The position numbers and the translations under genes were made by a program. Positions 16,285-22,228 of a DNA stretch of 22,228 nt are shown here, one piece after another. The notes below the pieces were generated by a model. The model was not told the origin of the DNA and searched no databases. It saw nothing but the letters and a program-made list of their open reading frames with translations. The stretch is from a virus. The DNA is taken from IMG/VR virus record IMGVR_UViG_3300050006_000050, positions 1 through 22,228 of that record; one strand, 5' to 3'. The number at the start of each line of letters is the position of its first letter. Position 1 is the stretch's first letter.

Positions 16285-17321
16285 CAGGCGTGTTACCCCA
16301 AGGGCTCTTTATCCCCTGGTTCTGCCGGTTCATTTCCCGACAGTTCGGACTATATCATCACCCAGCGCGGGAGCCGTGAGGCTTCCTTCCATCCGCATGC
16401 CGGCGAACATTCCTGTAATACTCTCGCGAGTAACAGGCTGTGCAGAGGCCTCCGCGCCTTTTTTCGTAGATCACGGAATTGCATTCTCTGCACTCGCCAA
16501 CGGGTGTCTGGCACTCGTGGGAACGCATGTCTGATAGGTGGCTCAGTTTGTAGAGCATTGGTTCCGGGATGTATTCCTCAATTAAGCGACCGAACTTTTT
16601 GCTTTCTTCGGTGTTCGCTTCAATGAAGAATTGACTCCCGGGGCTGCAAGTTTTCTTGCAGCGCTTCTTGAAGGCAATTCCGTGATTTTCAATAAACCAC
16701 TGTATTACCTGCTCCACCTCTTCTTCTGAGCACATCGTTGCAATGTTGGTAGCGACCGAGGTTACTCGTCCATCTTTGTTGGTGTTTCGCCTGGCATGAC
16801 CATCATCCATGTACCAAATGGCAATGCCTTCAGGTGTAAGCATGTCAAGCACCTGACCAGAAAGGCGCTTTTGGCCTCCCGGGTACAGCCAGCGCTTGAC
16901 CTGACCAAAGTACGGATGACTGACTCCGAACTGATACGCACTGTACCTGCCCCCCGGTCCATTCTTAACCTTGGTGACATTGATCTGCCTTCCGCCTAGC
17001 GCCCATCCTAAACGCTTGGCCTTCCACTCAACATAGAGCCTTTGGCTTTCACCGTGCAGAACCCTCATTGTGCGGGATTCGTAAGGATACTTGCCTTGCC
17101 CGAGTCGCTGACGGACCTGGATATGCCCGTCACCAAGCGCCATCCCAATGATGACGCCTCGCTTTTCGCTATTCATTGCAGCACCTATTTCGTGGCACTA
17201 AGGCCATGAGGTATGAAATGCGTCCCTAGTCTCTGAACCTTCCCAAGTCCGTTTGGGCTTGGCTGCTGATTCCCGTTTCAGGGTTCCAGCAATTCACCAG
17301 ATTTTACACCGACCACGATTA
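16285..17321 (-). ncRNA. Group I self-splicing intron in the capsid gene
   Basis: The 1037-nt intron begins TAATCGTGG and ends in G (CGCCTG). P1 pairs exon end ACACCGAT with GTCGGTGT (17306-17313), 8 bp with the splice-site U.G wobble. P10 pairs TCGTG (17314-17318) with exon-2 start TACGA. Conserved elements in order: P-like AATTGCTGGAA (17284-17294), Q-like AATCAGCAGCCAAG (17258-17271), R GTTCAGAGACTA (17227-17238) and S GATATAGTCC (16347-16356). GACTA in R and TAGTC in S form P7. The endonuclease gene lies between R and S, hence in the P8 region. A further CCAGGGG/CCCTTGG hairpin near the 3' end is a candidate P9. Splicing restores NTD|YEGEIK exactly. I have not modelled the full fold or assigned a subgroup. 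Confidence 0.93.
16358..17176 (-). CDS. Intron-encoded LAGLIDADG homing endonuclease with zinc ribbon
   Basis: The 272-aa product contains two LAGLIDADG-type motifs: GVIIGMALGDG at residues 7-17 (acid D16) and LTPEGIAIWYMDDG at 113-126 (acids D124/D125). That makes it a single-chain, pseudosymmetric enzyme expected to cut the intronless capsid gene at the insertion site. Residues 229-248 add C-x2-C...C-x2-C (CREC, then CTAC), a probable zinc ribbon for DNA contact, followed by a basic tail. The ATG has only a weak AGGTG site, consistent with low expression. The TGA stop overlaps the ribozyme S region, so the last codons are also intron core sequence. I see no frameshift, so it looks active. 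Maturase activity is possible but not indicated. Confidence 0.9.
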   Translation of the reverse strand: MNSEKRGVIIGMALGDGHIQVRQRLGQGKYPYESRTMRVLHGESQRLYVEWKAKRLGWALGGRQINVTKVKNGPGGRYSAYQFGVSHPYFGQVKRWLYPGGQKRLSGQVLDMLTPEGIAIWYMDDGHARRNTNKDGRVTSVATNIATMCSEEEVEQVIQWFIENHGIAFKKRCKKTCSPGSQFFIEANTEESKKFGRLIEEYIPEPMLYKLSHLSDMRSHECQTPVGECRECNSVIYEKRRGGLCTACYSREYYRNVRRHADGRKPHGSRAG

Positions 17322-17462
17322 ATCGGTGTTGGCGATTTCGGCGTAGTAGGTGTGGGCGTACAGCTTTTCGACCAGCTTTCCGCTCCATACGGAGGGGATA
17401 AAGCCAGGAGCGCTGGTGCTGGAGTAATTCGGGTGCCCTACGGCACGAGTTGGACCTGCCAT
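17322..17462 (-). CDS. Major capsid protein, exon 1 (residues 1-47)
   Basis: Exon 1 begins at ATG 17462 with AGAGG about 7 nt upstream and encodes 47 residues, from MAGPTRAVGHPNYSS through SVWSGKLVEKLYAHTYYAEIANTD. Without splicing the next codon is TAA (intron bases 1-3), giving a 47-aa peptide. The sequence SVWSxKLVEKLY...EIANTD matches the N-terminal part of podoviral capsid proteins and joins in phase 0 to YEGEIK in exon 2. It lies 42 nt after the scaffold stop, the standard scaffold-capsid order. It is too short to be picked up as a gene on its own. Confidence 0.88.
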
Positions 17463-17504
17463 GATAATTACCTCTCGGGATCGGGAACCGCGAGAAGGGG
17501 GCGG

Positions 17505-18458
17505 TTATCGAACGCGCCCCTCATTCAGTGCGGCAAAAATGTCGGCTTCCAGCCGCTCCCGCTCGCTCGCGCTGTATTTCCCGGCGGCCGCATCCTTGTA
17601 GAACTTCTTGATTTCCCCGTCCGTCCAGACCGTCTGCCCCTGTGGGGTCTCGGTCGCACGGCTGGTTTGGGGGTCTACTTGGTCGTCGGGAATGCGCGGC
17701 TTGGGAGCCGACTGTTGTTTTTTGAAGTCGTTGAACACGGCGGCTACGCCGTCTGCATCCAGTGCCTGTTGCGCATCCGCCAGGGTTTGCTGGCGTTGCT
17801 TTCCGGTCTGCGAGTCAAACTGGCTCAGGAAGGCGTGGAAGGCCTGATTGGCGTTGATCTGCTTCCAGTCGGGCACCAACTCTGTCAGCACGGTCCAGAA
17901 CGTTGCCTGTGCCTTTTGCTGATCACGCTCCTTGATCTCGTTCAGCTGGTCTTCAAGCTGTCGAACCTTGGAGTCGTCGGTTGCCGGAATGGCTTTGCTG
18001 TCGATCATCTTCTGAACGAACAGCACAAAATCCTCGCCAAATTCTTCCTTGCCTTTCTGGATCTGCTCGTCGGTCAAGCCGCCAGGGTTGTTGGCTGGAT
18101 TGGATGCCTGCTTCAGCGCATCGATCTCGCGGCCTTTCGCTTCGAGCTGACCTTTCAGTTCGCTGACTTCTCGACGCAGCGCGGGCACCTCGGCGGCGTA
18201 CTTCCCACTCATGACGTTGAAGCGGTGTTCCCAGTAGGTCTCGGAACGCTTGGGCTGGTCGCCCGGCGTTTCGTCGTTGCCTTGGGAGTGCTCGTTGTCT
18301 TCGGGTTTCGGCTGGGTGTCAGCGGGTTGCGCGGCAGTGTCCGTTGCAACAGGCGTCTTTTCTTCCGCTTCCGGAGCCGCTGGCGCGGGATTCTGGAGGG
18401 CATCAAAGTGCGCTTTTGCCTCATCGGCTTGCTTCTGGACGGAACGGGGTAGTGACAT
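17505..18458 (-). CDS. Scaffold-like head assembly protein
   Basis: I start this gene at ATG 18458 (MSLPRSVQKQADEAKAHFDA) because AAGGAGT lies 6 nt before it; the longer frame from 18512 adds 18 residues without a ribosome site. The 317-aa product is highly charged: an Ala/Pro/Glu/Thr-rich segment (about 22-72), a coiled coil (about 88-115, EVPALRREVSELKGQLEAKGR) and helices through KEEFGEDFVLFVQKMID and VRQLEDQLNEIKERD. Its C-terminus has WTDGEIKKFYKDAAAGKYSA followed by a basic helical end, as expected of scaffolds that bind the capsid protein. It lies directly before the capsid gene, so it should guide procapsid assembly. Function is from composition and position. Confidence 0.85.
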   Translation of the reverse strand: MSLPRSVQKQADEAKAHFDALQNPAPAAPEAEEKTPVATDTAAQPADTQPKPEDNEHSQGNDETPGDQPKRSETYWEHRFNVMSGKYAAEVPALRREVSELKGQLEAKGREIDALKQASNPANNPGGLTDEQIQKGKEEFGEDFVLFVQKMIDSKAIPATDDSKVRQLEDQLNEIKERDQQKAQATFWTVLTELVPDWKQINANQAFHAFLSQFDSQTGKQRQQTLADAQQALDADGVAAVFNDFKKQQSAPKPRIPDDQVDPQTSRATETPQGQTVWTDGEIKKFYKDAAAGKYSASERERLEADIFAALNEGRVR

Positions 18459-18489
18459 TTCAACTCCTTGTGCGCTTATCTGCGCGGTG

Positions 18490-18508
18490 AGCCGGCAAGT
18501 GCCGGGGT
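18490..18508 (-). promoter_or_regulatory. Small hairpin in the scaffold leader
   Basis: CCGGC-ACTT-GCCGG forms a 5-bp stem with a 4-nt loop about 35 nt before the scaffold start codon, on the leader side of the terminator. It may protect or shape the scaffold-capsid message. A role is not shown by the sequence. Confidence 0.3.
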
Positions 18509-18567
18509 TCACGATTCGGGATCACGGATTCAGCAACCAGTGGCCGCTGGTGCTGAGCGTTCGCCCA

Positions 18568-18626
18568 CAAAAAAGCCGCCTCCCATTGCTGGTGAAGCGG
18601 CTTTGTTGTGAGGCCCGTTTCCGGGC
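18568..18626 (-). terminator. Intrinsic terminator between portal block and scaffold gene
   Basis: On the minus strand AGCCGCTTC (18594-18602) pairs with GAGGCGGCT (18574-18582), a 9-bp stem with one wobble, an 11-nt loop that can add ACC/GG pairs, and six T residues after it. A smaller GCCCG-GAAA-CGGGC hairpin (18613-18626) lies just upstream. The arrangement ends transcripts from the terminase-portal genes. A scaffold-capsid promoter would be expected in 18459-18567, but I cannot identify one. Confidence 0.85.
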
Positions 18627-18630
18627 GGTG

Positions 18631-18852
18631 TTAGCTAAATCGTGTTTTGACAGTCTCGGGGGCTTTTTCGATCAACTCCATCATATCCTTGTAGGCCTTG
18701 GCGCCACCCTGCTCGATACCAAAATTGTCAGGGCTGGCTTGCTCAAGACGGTCTCTGCAGACCTCTCTGCGGCGCCGGAGAATAGCCAGCAGATGCTTGC
18801 CATCCGGGGTTGCGGCAAGTCTGGCCAGGGCCTTCCAGTCCTGTTCGTTCAT
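18631..18852 (-). CDS. Small phage protein overlapping the portal gene (73 aa)
   Basis: The 73-aa product (MNEQDWKALARLAATPDGKH, then a Leu/Arg-rich helix, AYKDMMELIEKAPETV near the end) matches the general form of small helical proteins encoded between portal and scaffold in podoviruses: an N-terminal helix with TPDGxxL, an RRR segment and a final LIEKAP. Its start lies 110 nt inside the portal reading frame and it uses a different frame. The ribosome site is weak (GGTGAA). The stop is followed by the terminator. Function is unknown. Confidence 0.72.
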   Translation of the reverse strand: MNEQDWKALARLAATPDGKHLLAILRRRREVCRDRLEQASPDNFGIEQGGAKAYKDMMELIEKAPETVKTRFS

Positions 18853-20959
18853 CGGGTTTCACCATGTTGAGGATTTCTGCGAGCAACTTACGGGCTTCCA
18901 GCGGGGTCAAAGTCTGGGTTCGCTGGGCATCCGCCTGAGTCTCGGCCACTTCGGCCTCACTCTTGGCGGCCTTGGCCATTTTCTCCTGCGCTTCGGCCTG
19001 CTTAATCATTTGCTCGAGCTTCTGCATCATCTGCCCCTGCTCCTGCTGAGAGGCCAGGTTCTCGCGCATCTTGTCCTCAGAGGGGATCAGGCCGGGCAGG
19101 TCCAACTTCTCAGCCACAGCGGCCAGCAGGTCGCGGCGGCCCTCTTGACCGATAATGCCCATATCAATCGGGTTCGCAGTCATTGCCAAGAACTCGGCGC
19201 GCATCTGGTGCGTCTGCTCACGAATCAGCATGGCGCTGGAGCCGCGAGGCACTACCGACACATCGCCCTTGATGCTGTTGTCGTCGCTGTACTGCATGTT
19301 GTGCAGCCACAGAGCCTCGATCACACGGCGAATCACGCCCCGGTCAATGTGGCGAATGGCGTCCTTGATGCCCTTGTTGGCACTTTCCATGAGCATGGAC
19401 AGGCCGCTGGCTGTCTGACCAGCACCGCCCACGCGCTCATTACCGTAGGCGTAGCGGGGAATATTGGTCGCATCGTCGGCCCGGCGCTCAAACTGCTCAT
19501 AAACCGTCAGCAACTCAGCAGCGTTGCTGGTTGGCTGGAAGAATCGCACCGCCGGATTGTTGCCGGTAACGGCGGAATCCTTCGTGCGCCAGACCTTCCA
19601 CGGATACATGTTCGTCGGGTCTTCCGTGGCGTCCAGCCGTTCCTCGTACACTTCCACCTGCGGGCCGGAGGAAATTGCCAAGTTATTCACCAGGCTGCGG
19701 GCGGTGGCGTTACACACGTCCTGAACGTCTGCCATTAGCTCGGGAATGCCTTGGCCCCAGAATGAGCCCGGCACCGGCTGGAAGCTCGCCGTGTGGTACG
19801 GGCGGCGCTCCAGGGGATCACGGTTGATCTTCACGCGGATAACGTGACGACCAATCAGCGTGGCTTCCACCTCGTACTCGGCCAGCGGGTCTTCGATGTC
19901 GTCCGGGTTTACGCCCCACTGCAGCAGGCTGATACCTTGCGCGCCGCCGCAGTAGATCAGCGCATCGATAGTCTGGCCCTTGGTCAGCCATTCATGGCCG
20001 CGCCCTTCCAGTTCCGCGCGTTCGCCGTCCGTCCACAACCAATTGCGCAGACCGCTCTGGCCGTGCTCCTGAAGCACGTTGCGGATGGCTTCTTCGTTGT
20101 ACCCAGGCGCTCCAATCAGTCTGTTCAACTGGCCCCGGGTAAACCGGCACCGCTCGATGATGTACGCGCCGTCATCAATGCTGACCGCATCCGGGCTCGG
20201 GTACAGGTCAAAGGGGCTTACCCGGTACCAGTCCGGGCGAATTTCTTTTGTCTTGACCGGCTTCCATCCCTGCATCCACGCCAGTGCGGAAACGTTACGC
20301 AGGTTGTGGCCGCGAATAATGGCGTTCGGGTAGGTAGCAAAATCCTCAATGAAGTCTGCCAGTGCGTTATCCCAGTTACCCTCGCTCAACTGGTCTTCAA
20401 TCAACTCCTGGTGCCGCTCGGCGGCTTCCTCGGCCATTTCCTGCGCAGCACGGCGCACATGATCCTCGGCGGCTTTCATCACCGCTTGCGGATCCAGTGG
20501 CTGGCCAGTCTGTTCGGCCTGCATGGCGGCTTGCTGAATGAACTGACGGAATACCGGGCGCAAAAACTCAGGGGGAACGCTGGCGATCGGTGTCGGTTCC
20601 AACCCCCACGGGCGCTCGTTGGCGGGCATGAGAATGTCCCGAATCCACGACGAAGCCGCCCGACACTTGGTGGTGGTCAGCATCATAAAAATGGCGCTGC
20701 CGCCTTCTTGCTGAATTGCGGCCAGCTTTTCCGGGGAGTACTCGCCCTTGCGCCGTCTCAGGCAGTCCAGCAGGCGGCGCTCCACCTCCTGCTTGGCCAT
20801 CTTGGCTTCTTCCCAGCACCGATGGATGTGCGAGCCCAGAGAACTCTCCAGCAACGCACGGCGGCGCTCCTGTTCATCCTGTAGCCGTTGTGCTTCTTGC
20901 TCATCAACGGCGCGAAGGTCCGCAGCAGATCGATACTGCAGAAGGCCCAAACTAGCCAT
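18743..20959 (-). CDS. Portal protein (P22-type)
   Basis: The 738-aa product is near the length of P22 portal. It has an N-terminal helical region rich in Gln/Glu/Arg (residues about 15-90), then WGLEPTPIASVPPEF, a long helix with EMAEEAAERHQELIED, and a region typical of these portals: NVSALAWMQGWKPVKTKEIRP, WYRVSPFDLYPSPDA, LIGRHVIRVKINRDPLERRPYH, SFWGQGIPELMADVQDVCN and GGAGQTASGLSMLME (wing and stem). The C-terminal part from about residue 610 is a Gln/Glu/Lys coiled coil, matching the barrel-like end of P22-type portals. It forms the DNA-entry ring with terminase. The last about 35 residues (from DERTGLEG) overlap the next gene and look out of character (Pro/Gly/Arg-rich). The start overlaps the upstream gene by 8 nt. 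Confidence 0.92.
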   Translation of the reverse strand: MASLGLLQYRSAADLRAVDEQEAQRLQDEQERRRALLESSLGSHIHRCWEEAKMAKQEVERRLLDCLRRRKGEYSPEKLAAIQQEGGSAIFMMLTTTKCRAASSWIRDILMPANERPWGLEPTPIASVPPEFLRPVFRQFIQQAAMQAEQTGQPLDPQAVMKAAEDHVRRAAQEMAEEAAERHQELIEDQLSEGNWDNALADFIEDFATYPNAIIRGHNLRNVSALAWMQGWKPVKTKEIRPDWYRVSPFDLYPSPDAVSIDDGAYIIERCRFTRGQLNRLIGAPGYNEEAIRNVLQEHGQSGLRNWLWTDGERAELEGRGHEWLTKGQTIDALIYCGGAQGISLLQWGVNPDDIEDPLAEYEVEATLIGRHVIRVKINRDPLERRPYHTASFQPVPGSFWGQGIPELMADVQDVCNATARSLVNNLAISSGPQVEVYEERLDATEDPTNMYPWKVWRTKDSAVTGNNPAVRFFQPTSNAAELLTVYEQFERRADDATNIPRYAYGNERVGGAGQTASGLSMLMESANKGIKDAIRHIDRGVIRRVIEALWLHNMQYSDDNSIKGDVSVVPRGSSAMLIREQTHQMRAEFLAMTANPIDMGIIGQEGRRDLLAAVAEKLDLPGLIPSEDKMRENLASQQEQGQMMQKLEQMIKQAEAQEKMAKAAKSEAEVAETQADAQRTQTLTPLEARKLLAEILNMVKPDERTGLEGPGQTCRNPGWQASAGYSPAPQRGLQRPS

Positions 20960-21347
20960 TGGCTGCCGTCTCCCGGGTCAGAATGTCGTACATGGCCGCA
21001 TCCAGAAGGCGCTTGTTATGGCGCATCTTCTGGCCGTTGCGCAGCATCGGGTACAGGTGGTCAAACAAGTCTTTCAGGGTGCCAACAGGATCTTTCTCGA
21101 AATCTTCCAGGTTCACGTTGAACGCCACGCCGAACCGGGCTTCGGTCATAAACTGCAAACGAACGCCAGGCTTGGGCTGCGTTACGCGCTTCTCGATGAT
21201 GATCGGGTCAATCTGGATGTAATCCACATCGTTGCGGAACTGGCCGTTGGGTACCGGAAGGCCGGTTTTGGCAATAGCCTTCGCTACCAGTACAGCCACT
21301 TCCCGTTGCGTCAAAGTGACCGGCTTGTTCGATTCGAGAATGGCCAT
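20952..21347 (-). CDS. Conserved phage protein between terminase and portal (131 aa)
   Basis: The product has an N-terminal TLTQREVAVLVAKAIAKTG helix, a beta region (NDVDYIQIDPIIIEKRVTQPKPG, then LQFMTEARFGVAFNVNL) and a C-terminal helix pair (LKDLFDHLYPMLRNGQKMRH, then LLDAAMYDILTRE). I do not recognise a family. AGAGGT precedes the ATG, 8 nt after the terminase stop, and the gene overlaps the portal start by 8 nt. Conserved packaging or head-vertex roles would fit the position only. Confidence 0.7.
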   Translation of the reverse strand: MAILESNKPVTLTQREVAVLVAKAIAKTGLPVPNGQFRNDVDYIQIDPIIIEKRVTQPKPGVRLQFMTEARFGVAFNVNLEDFEKDPVGTLKDLFDHLYPMLRNGQKMRHNKRLLDAAMYDILTRETAANG

Positions 21348-21355
21348 GGATACCT

Positions 21356-22228
21356 CTAGGTGTGTGCGGCCCAGTTTCCGCGACGGGCGGCTGGGCGGCT
21401 TTTGGCAAAATCGCTGCGCACGCTGCGCTTGAATATGTCAGCCCGGGCCAGCGTCTCCAGCGCCTTGGCACCGTGAGAGGCCCAATCATGGCGGGGCCGG
21501 TCTTTATAAACGCCCCGTTTCTCGTCCCATTCCTTGCGGTAGTTGTCGAGGCACAGCACGCCTTGTTCGCATGTCTGCTCATTGATCCAGCAGGATGGGA
21601 GAAACTGGCGCACGGCCTGCACGCCCTCGGCGTGGTTGCTGATTCTCGGGATGGTTTCAAACCGGATGCCGAACTGCTTGGCGACATCAGAACGGGAAAG
21701 CCCGGTACCGAGCTCTCGCACAGCCAGATCGTGCGGGCCGAAGTGCCCGCCGTAGCGGTAGCCCTTTTTGTTCAGCTGGTCGGCGTAGTACTCAATGCCT
21801 TCGCCTTCGCCTTCCAGGTAATCCACCAGGTGGACTTCCCGGCCGACAAGTTGGGCGAACCAGATGGCCATGGTGTCATTCATACCCAGATCCCAGCCGG
21901 TAAACACCGGCAGGCTCGGGTTAACCTGCACCTCCGTGGTCAGGCGCTTGTTCTTGCGCAGGAATCGCATCTGAGTGGCGTAGTACGCACCCTCGACAGA
22001 CTGAGCGAACGCCTCATCCGGTGTGGATGGATACTCGCGCTGCATGTCGTCCTGCAGAACCTGGGCTTTTTTCGCATACCAGGCCTGCTGCCCGGGCGTG
22101 GTCGTAATGCCGTGCTTGGCCTGCAGATCCTCGAAATACTCCTGCAACCGAATCGGCACCATGACCGTGGCCGGGTCCATGGTGTAAGCGGGCTCCTGCC
22201 ACCACGGGAAGAAATGAAACTGAAAATC
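21356..22228 (-). CDS. terL: Terminase large subunit, C-terminal nuclease part (5' end outside window)
   Basis: The frame is open to the right edge; 290 residues are seen, beginning DFQFHFFPWWQEPAY, the loop that usually follows the ATPase domain. After VLQDDMQREYPSTPDEAFAQS comes the RNase H-like nuclease: FTGWDLGMNDTMAIWFAQ with its first Asp (about 97 residues after the ATG at 22180), FGPHDLAVRELGTGLSR as the second acidic site, and RHDWASHGAKALETL as the third. A KSRPAARRGNWAAH tail ends it. This enzyme packages DNA through the portal and cuts concatemers in the cytoplasm. The apparent ATG at 22180 is internal, because WWQEPAY and similar residues continue upstream. The family is sure. 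Confidence 0.93.
   Translation of the reverse strand, partial: DFQFHFFPWWQEPAYTMDPATVMVPIRLQEYFEDLQAKHGITTTPGQQAWYAKKAQVLQDDMQREYPSTPDEAFAQSVEGAYYATQMRFLRKNKRLTTEVQVNPSLPVFTGWDLGMNDTMAIWFAQLVGREVHLVDYLEGEGEGIEYYADQLNKKGYRYGGHFGPHDLAVRELGTGLSRSDVAKQFGIRFETIPRISNHAEGVQAVRQFLPSCWINEQTCEQGVLCLDNYRKEWDEKRGVYKDRPRHDWASHGAKALETLARADIFKRSVRSDFAKSRPAARRGNWAAHT

Noticed and set aside
15478-16626. A 382-aa plus-strand frame across the capsid gene and intron
   Set aside because: It is antisense to capsid exon 2 and the endonuclease, has no recognisable protein features, and spans both coding and intron sequence. It is a shadow of codon bias.
16285-17321. Intein instead of intron in the capsid gene
   Set aside because: The capsid frame is closed by TAA immediately after exon 1, no intein splicing motifs flank the endonuclease, and group I RNA elements are present.
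17253-18452. A 399-aa plus-strand frame opposite the scaffold gene
   Set aside because: Leu/Gly/Val-rich low-information translation antisense to a scaffold gene that has its own ribosome site; no domains are seen.
18698-20884. Two long plus-strand frames (346 and 363 aa) opposite the portal gene
   Set aside because: Both mirror the portal reading frame, begin without ribosome sites and show no family motifs.

Overview
The window is part of the structural (late) region of a tailed dsDNA bacteriophage or prophage, almost certainly with podovirus-type morphology. Every gene I can support lies on the minus strand, so transcription runs from the right edge to the left. The order is terminase large subunit, small protein, portal, small protein, scaffold, major capsid protein, head-tail adaptors, tail nozzle, tail fibre, fibre accessory proteins, ejection proteins and a giant polyvalent protein. 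No integrase, repressor, lysis, replication, tRNA or CRISPR feature is visible. The sequence is fairly GC-rich and the protein families suggest a proteobacterial host, possibly a marine gammaproteobacterium, but nothing in the window fixes the host.

Head module (about 15484-22228): the C-terminal half of TerL runs off the right edge. It is followed by a 131-aa protein, a P22-type portal, a 73-aa protein read from an overlapping frame, a strong terminator at about 18568-18605, and a scaffold-like protein. The major capsid gene is split. Exon 1 (17322-17462, 47 codons) and exon 2 (15484-16284, 266 codons plus stop) are separated by a 1037-nt group I intron (16285-17321). I derived the splice sites from an 8-bp P1 ending in a U.G pair, a P10 pairing, and the joined protein motif NTD|YEGEIK. 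The intron encodes a two-motif LAGLIDADG endonuclease with a C-terminal four-cysteine zinc ribbon. Its stop codon abuts the conserved S element of the ribozyme. A terminator with a cUACGg loop follows the capsid gene.

Connector and tail module (about 8056-15427): an acidic Pro/Glu-rich protein, two adaptor-type proteins, a beta-rich nozzle protein, and a 988-aa fibre. The fibre carries FN3, coiled-coil repeat and phage lambda J-like C-terminal modules. Small overlapping genes follow, including one that probably starts at TTG.

Ejection module (1-8092): a possible acetyltransferase-like protein and four presumptive internal virion or DNA-transfer proteins lead by 1-4 nt overlaps or short gaps into a gene whose first 1674 codons fill the left 5 kb. 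That product carries a ParB/sulfiredoxin-like domain, an inorganic-pyrophosphatase-like domain and an HEXXH metallopeptidase, an architecture of the 'polyvalent proteins' thought to enter the host with phage DNA. Near-continuous start/stop overlaps suggest one translationally coupled operon, interrupted mainly by the two terminators around the scaffold and capsid genes.
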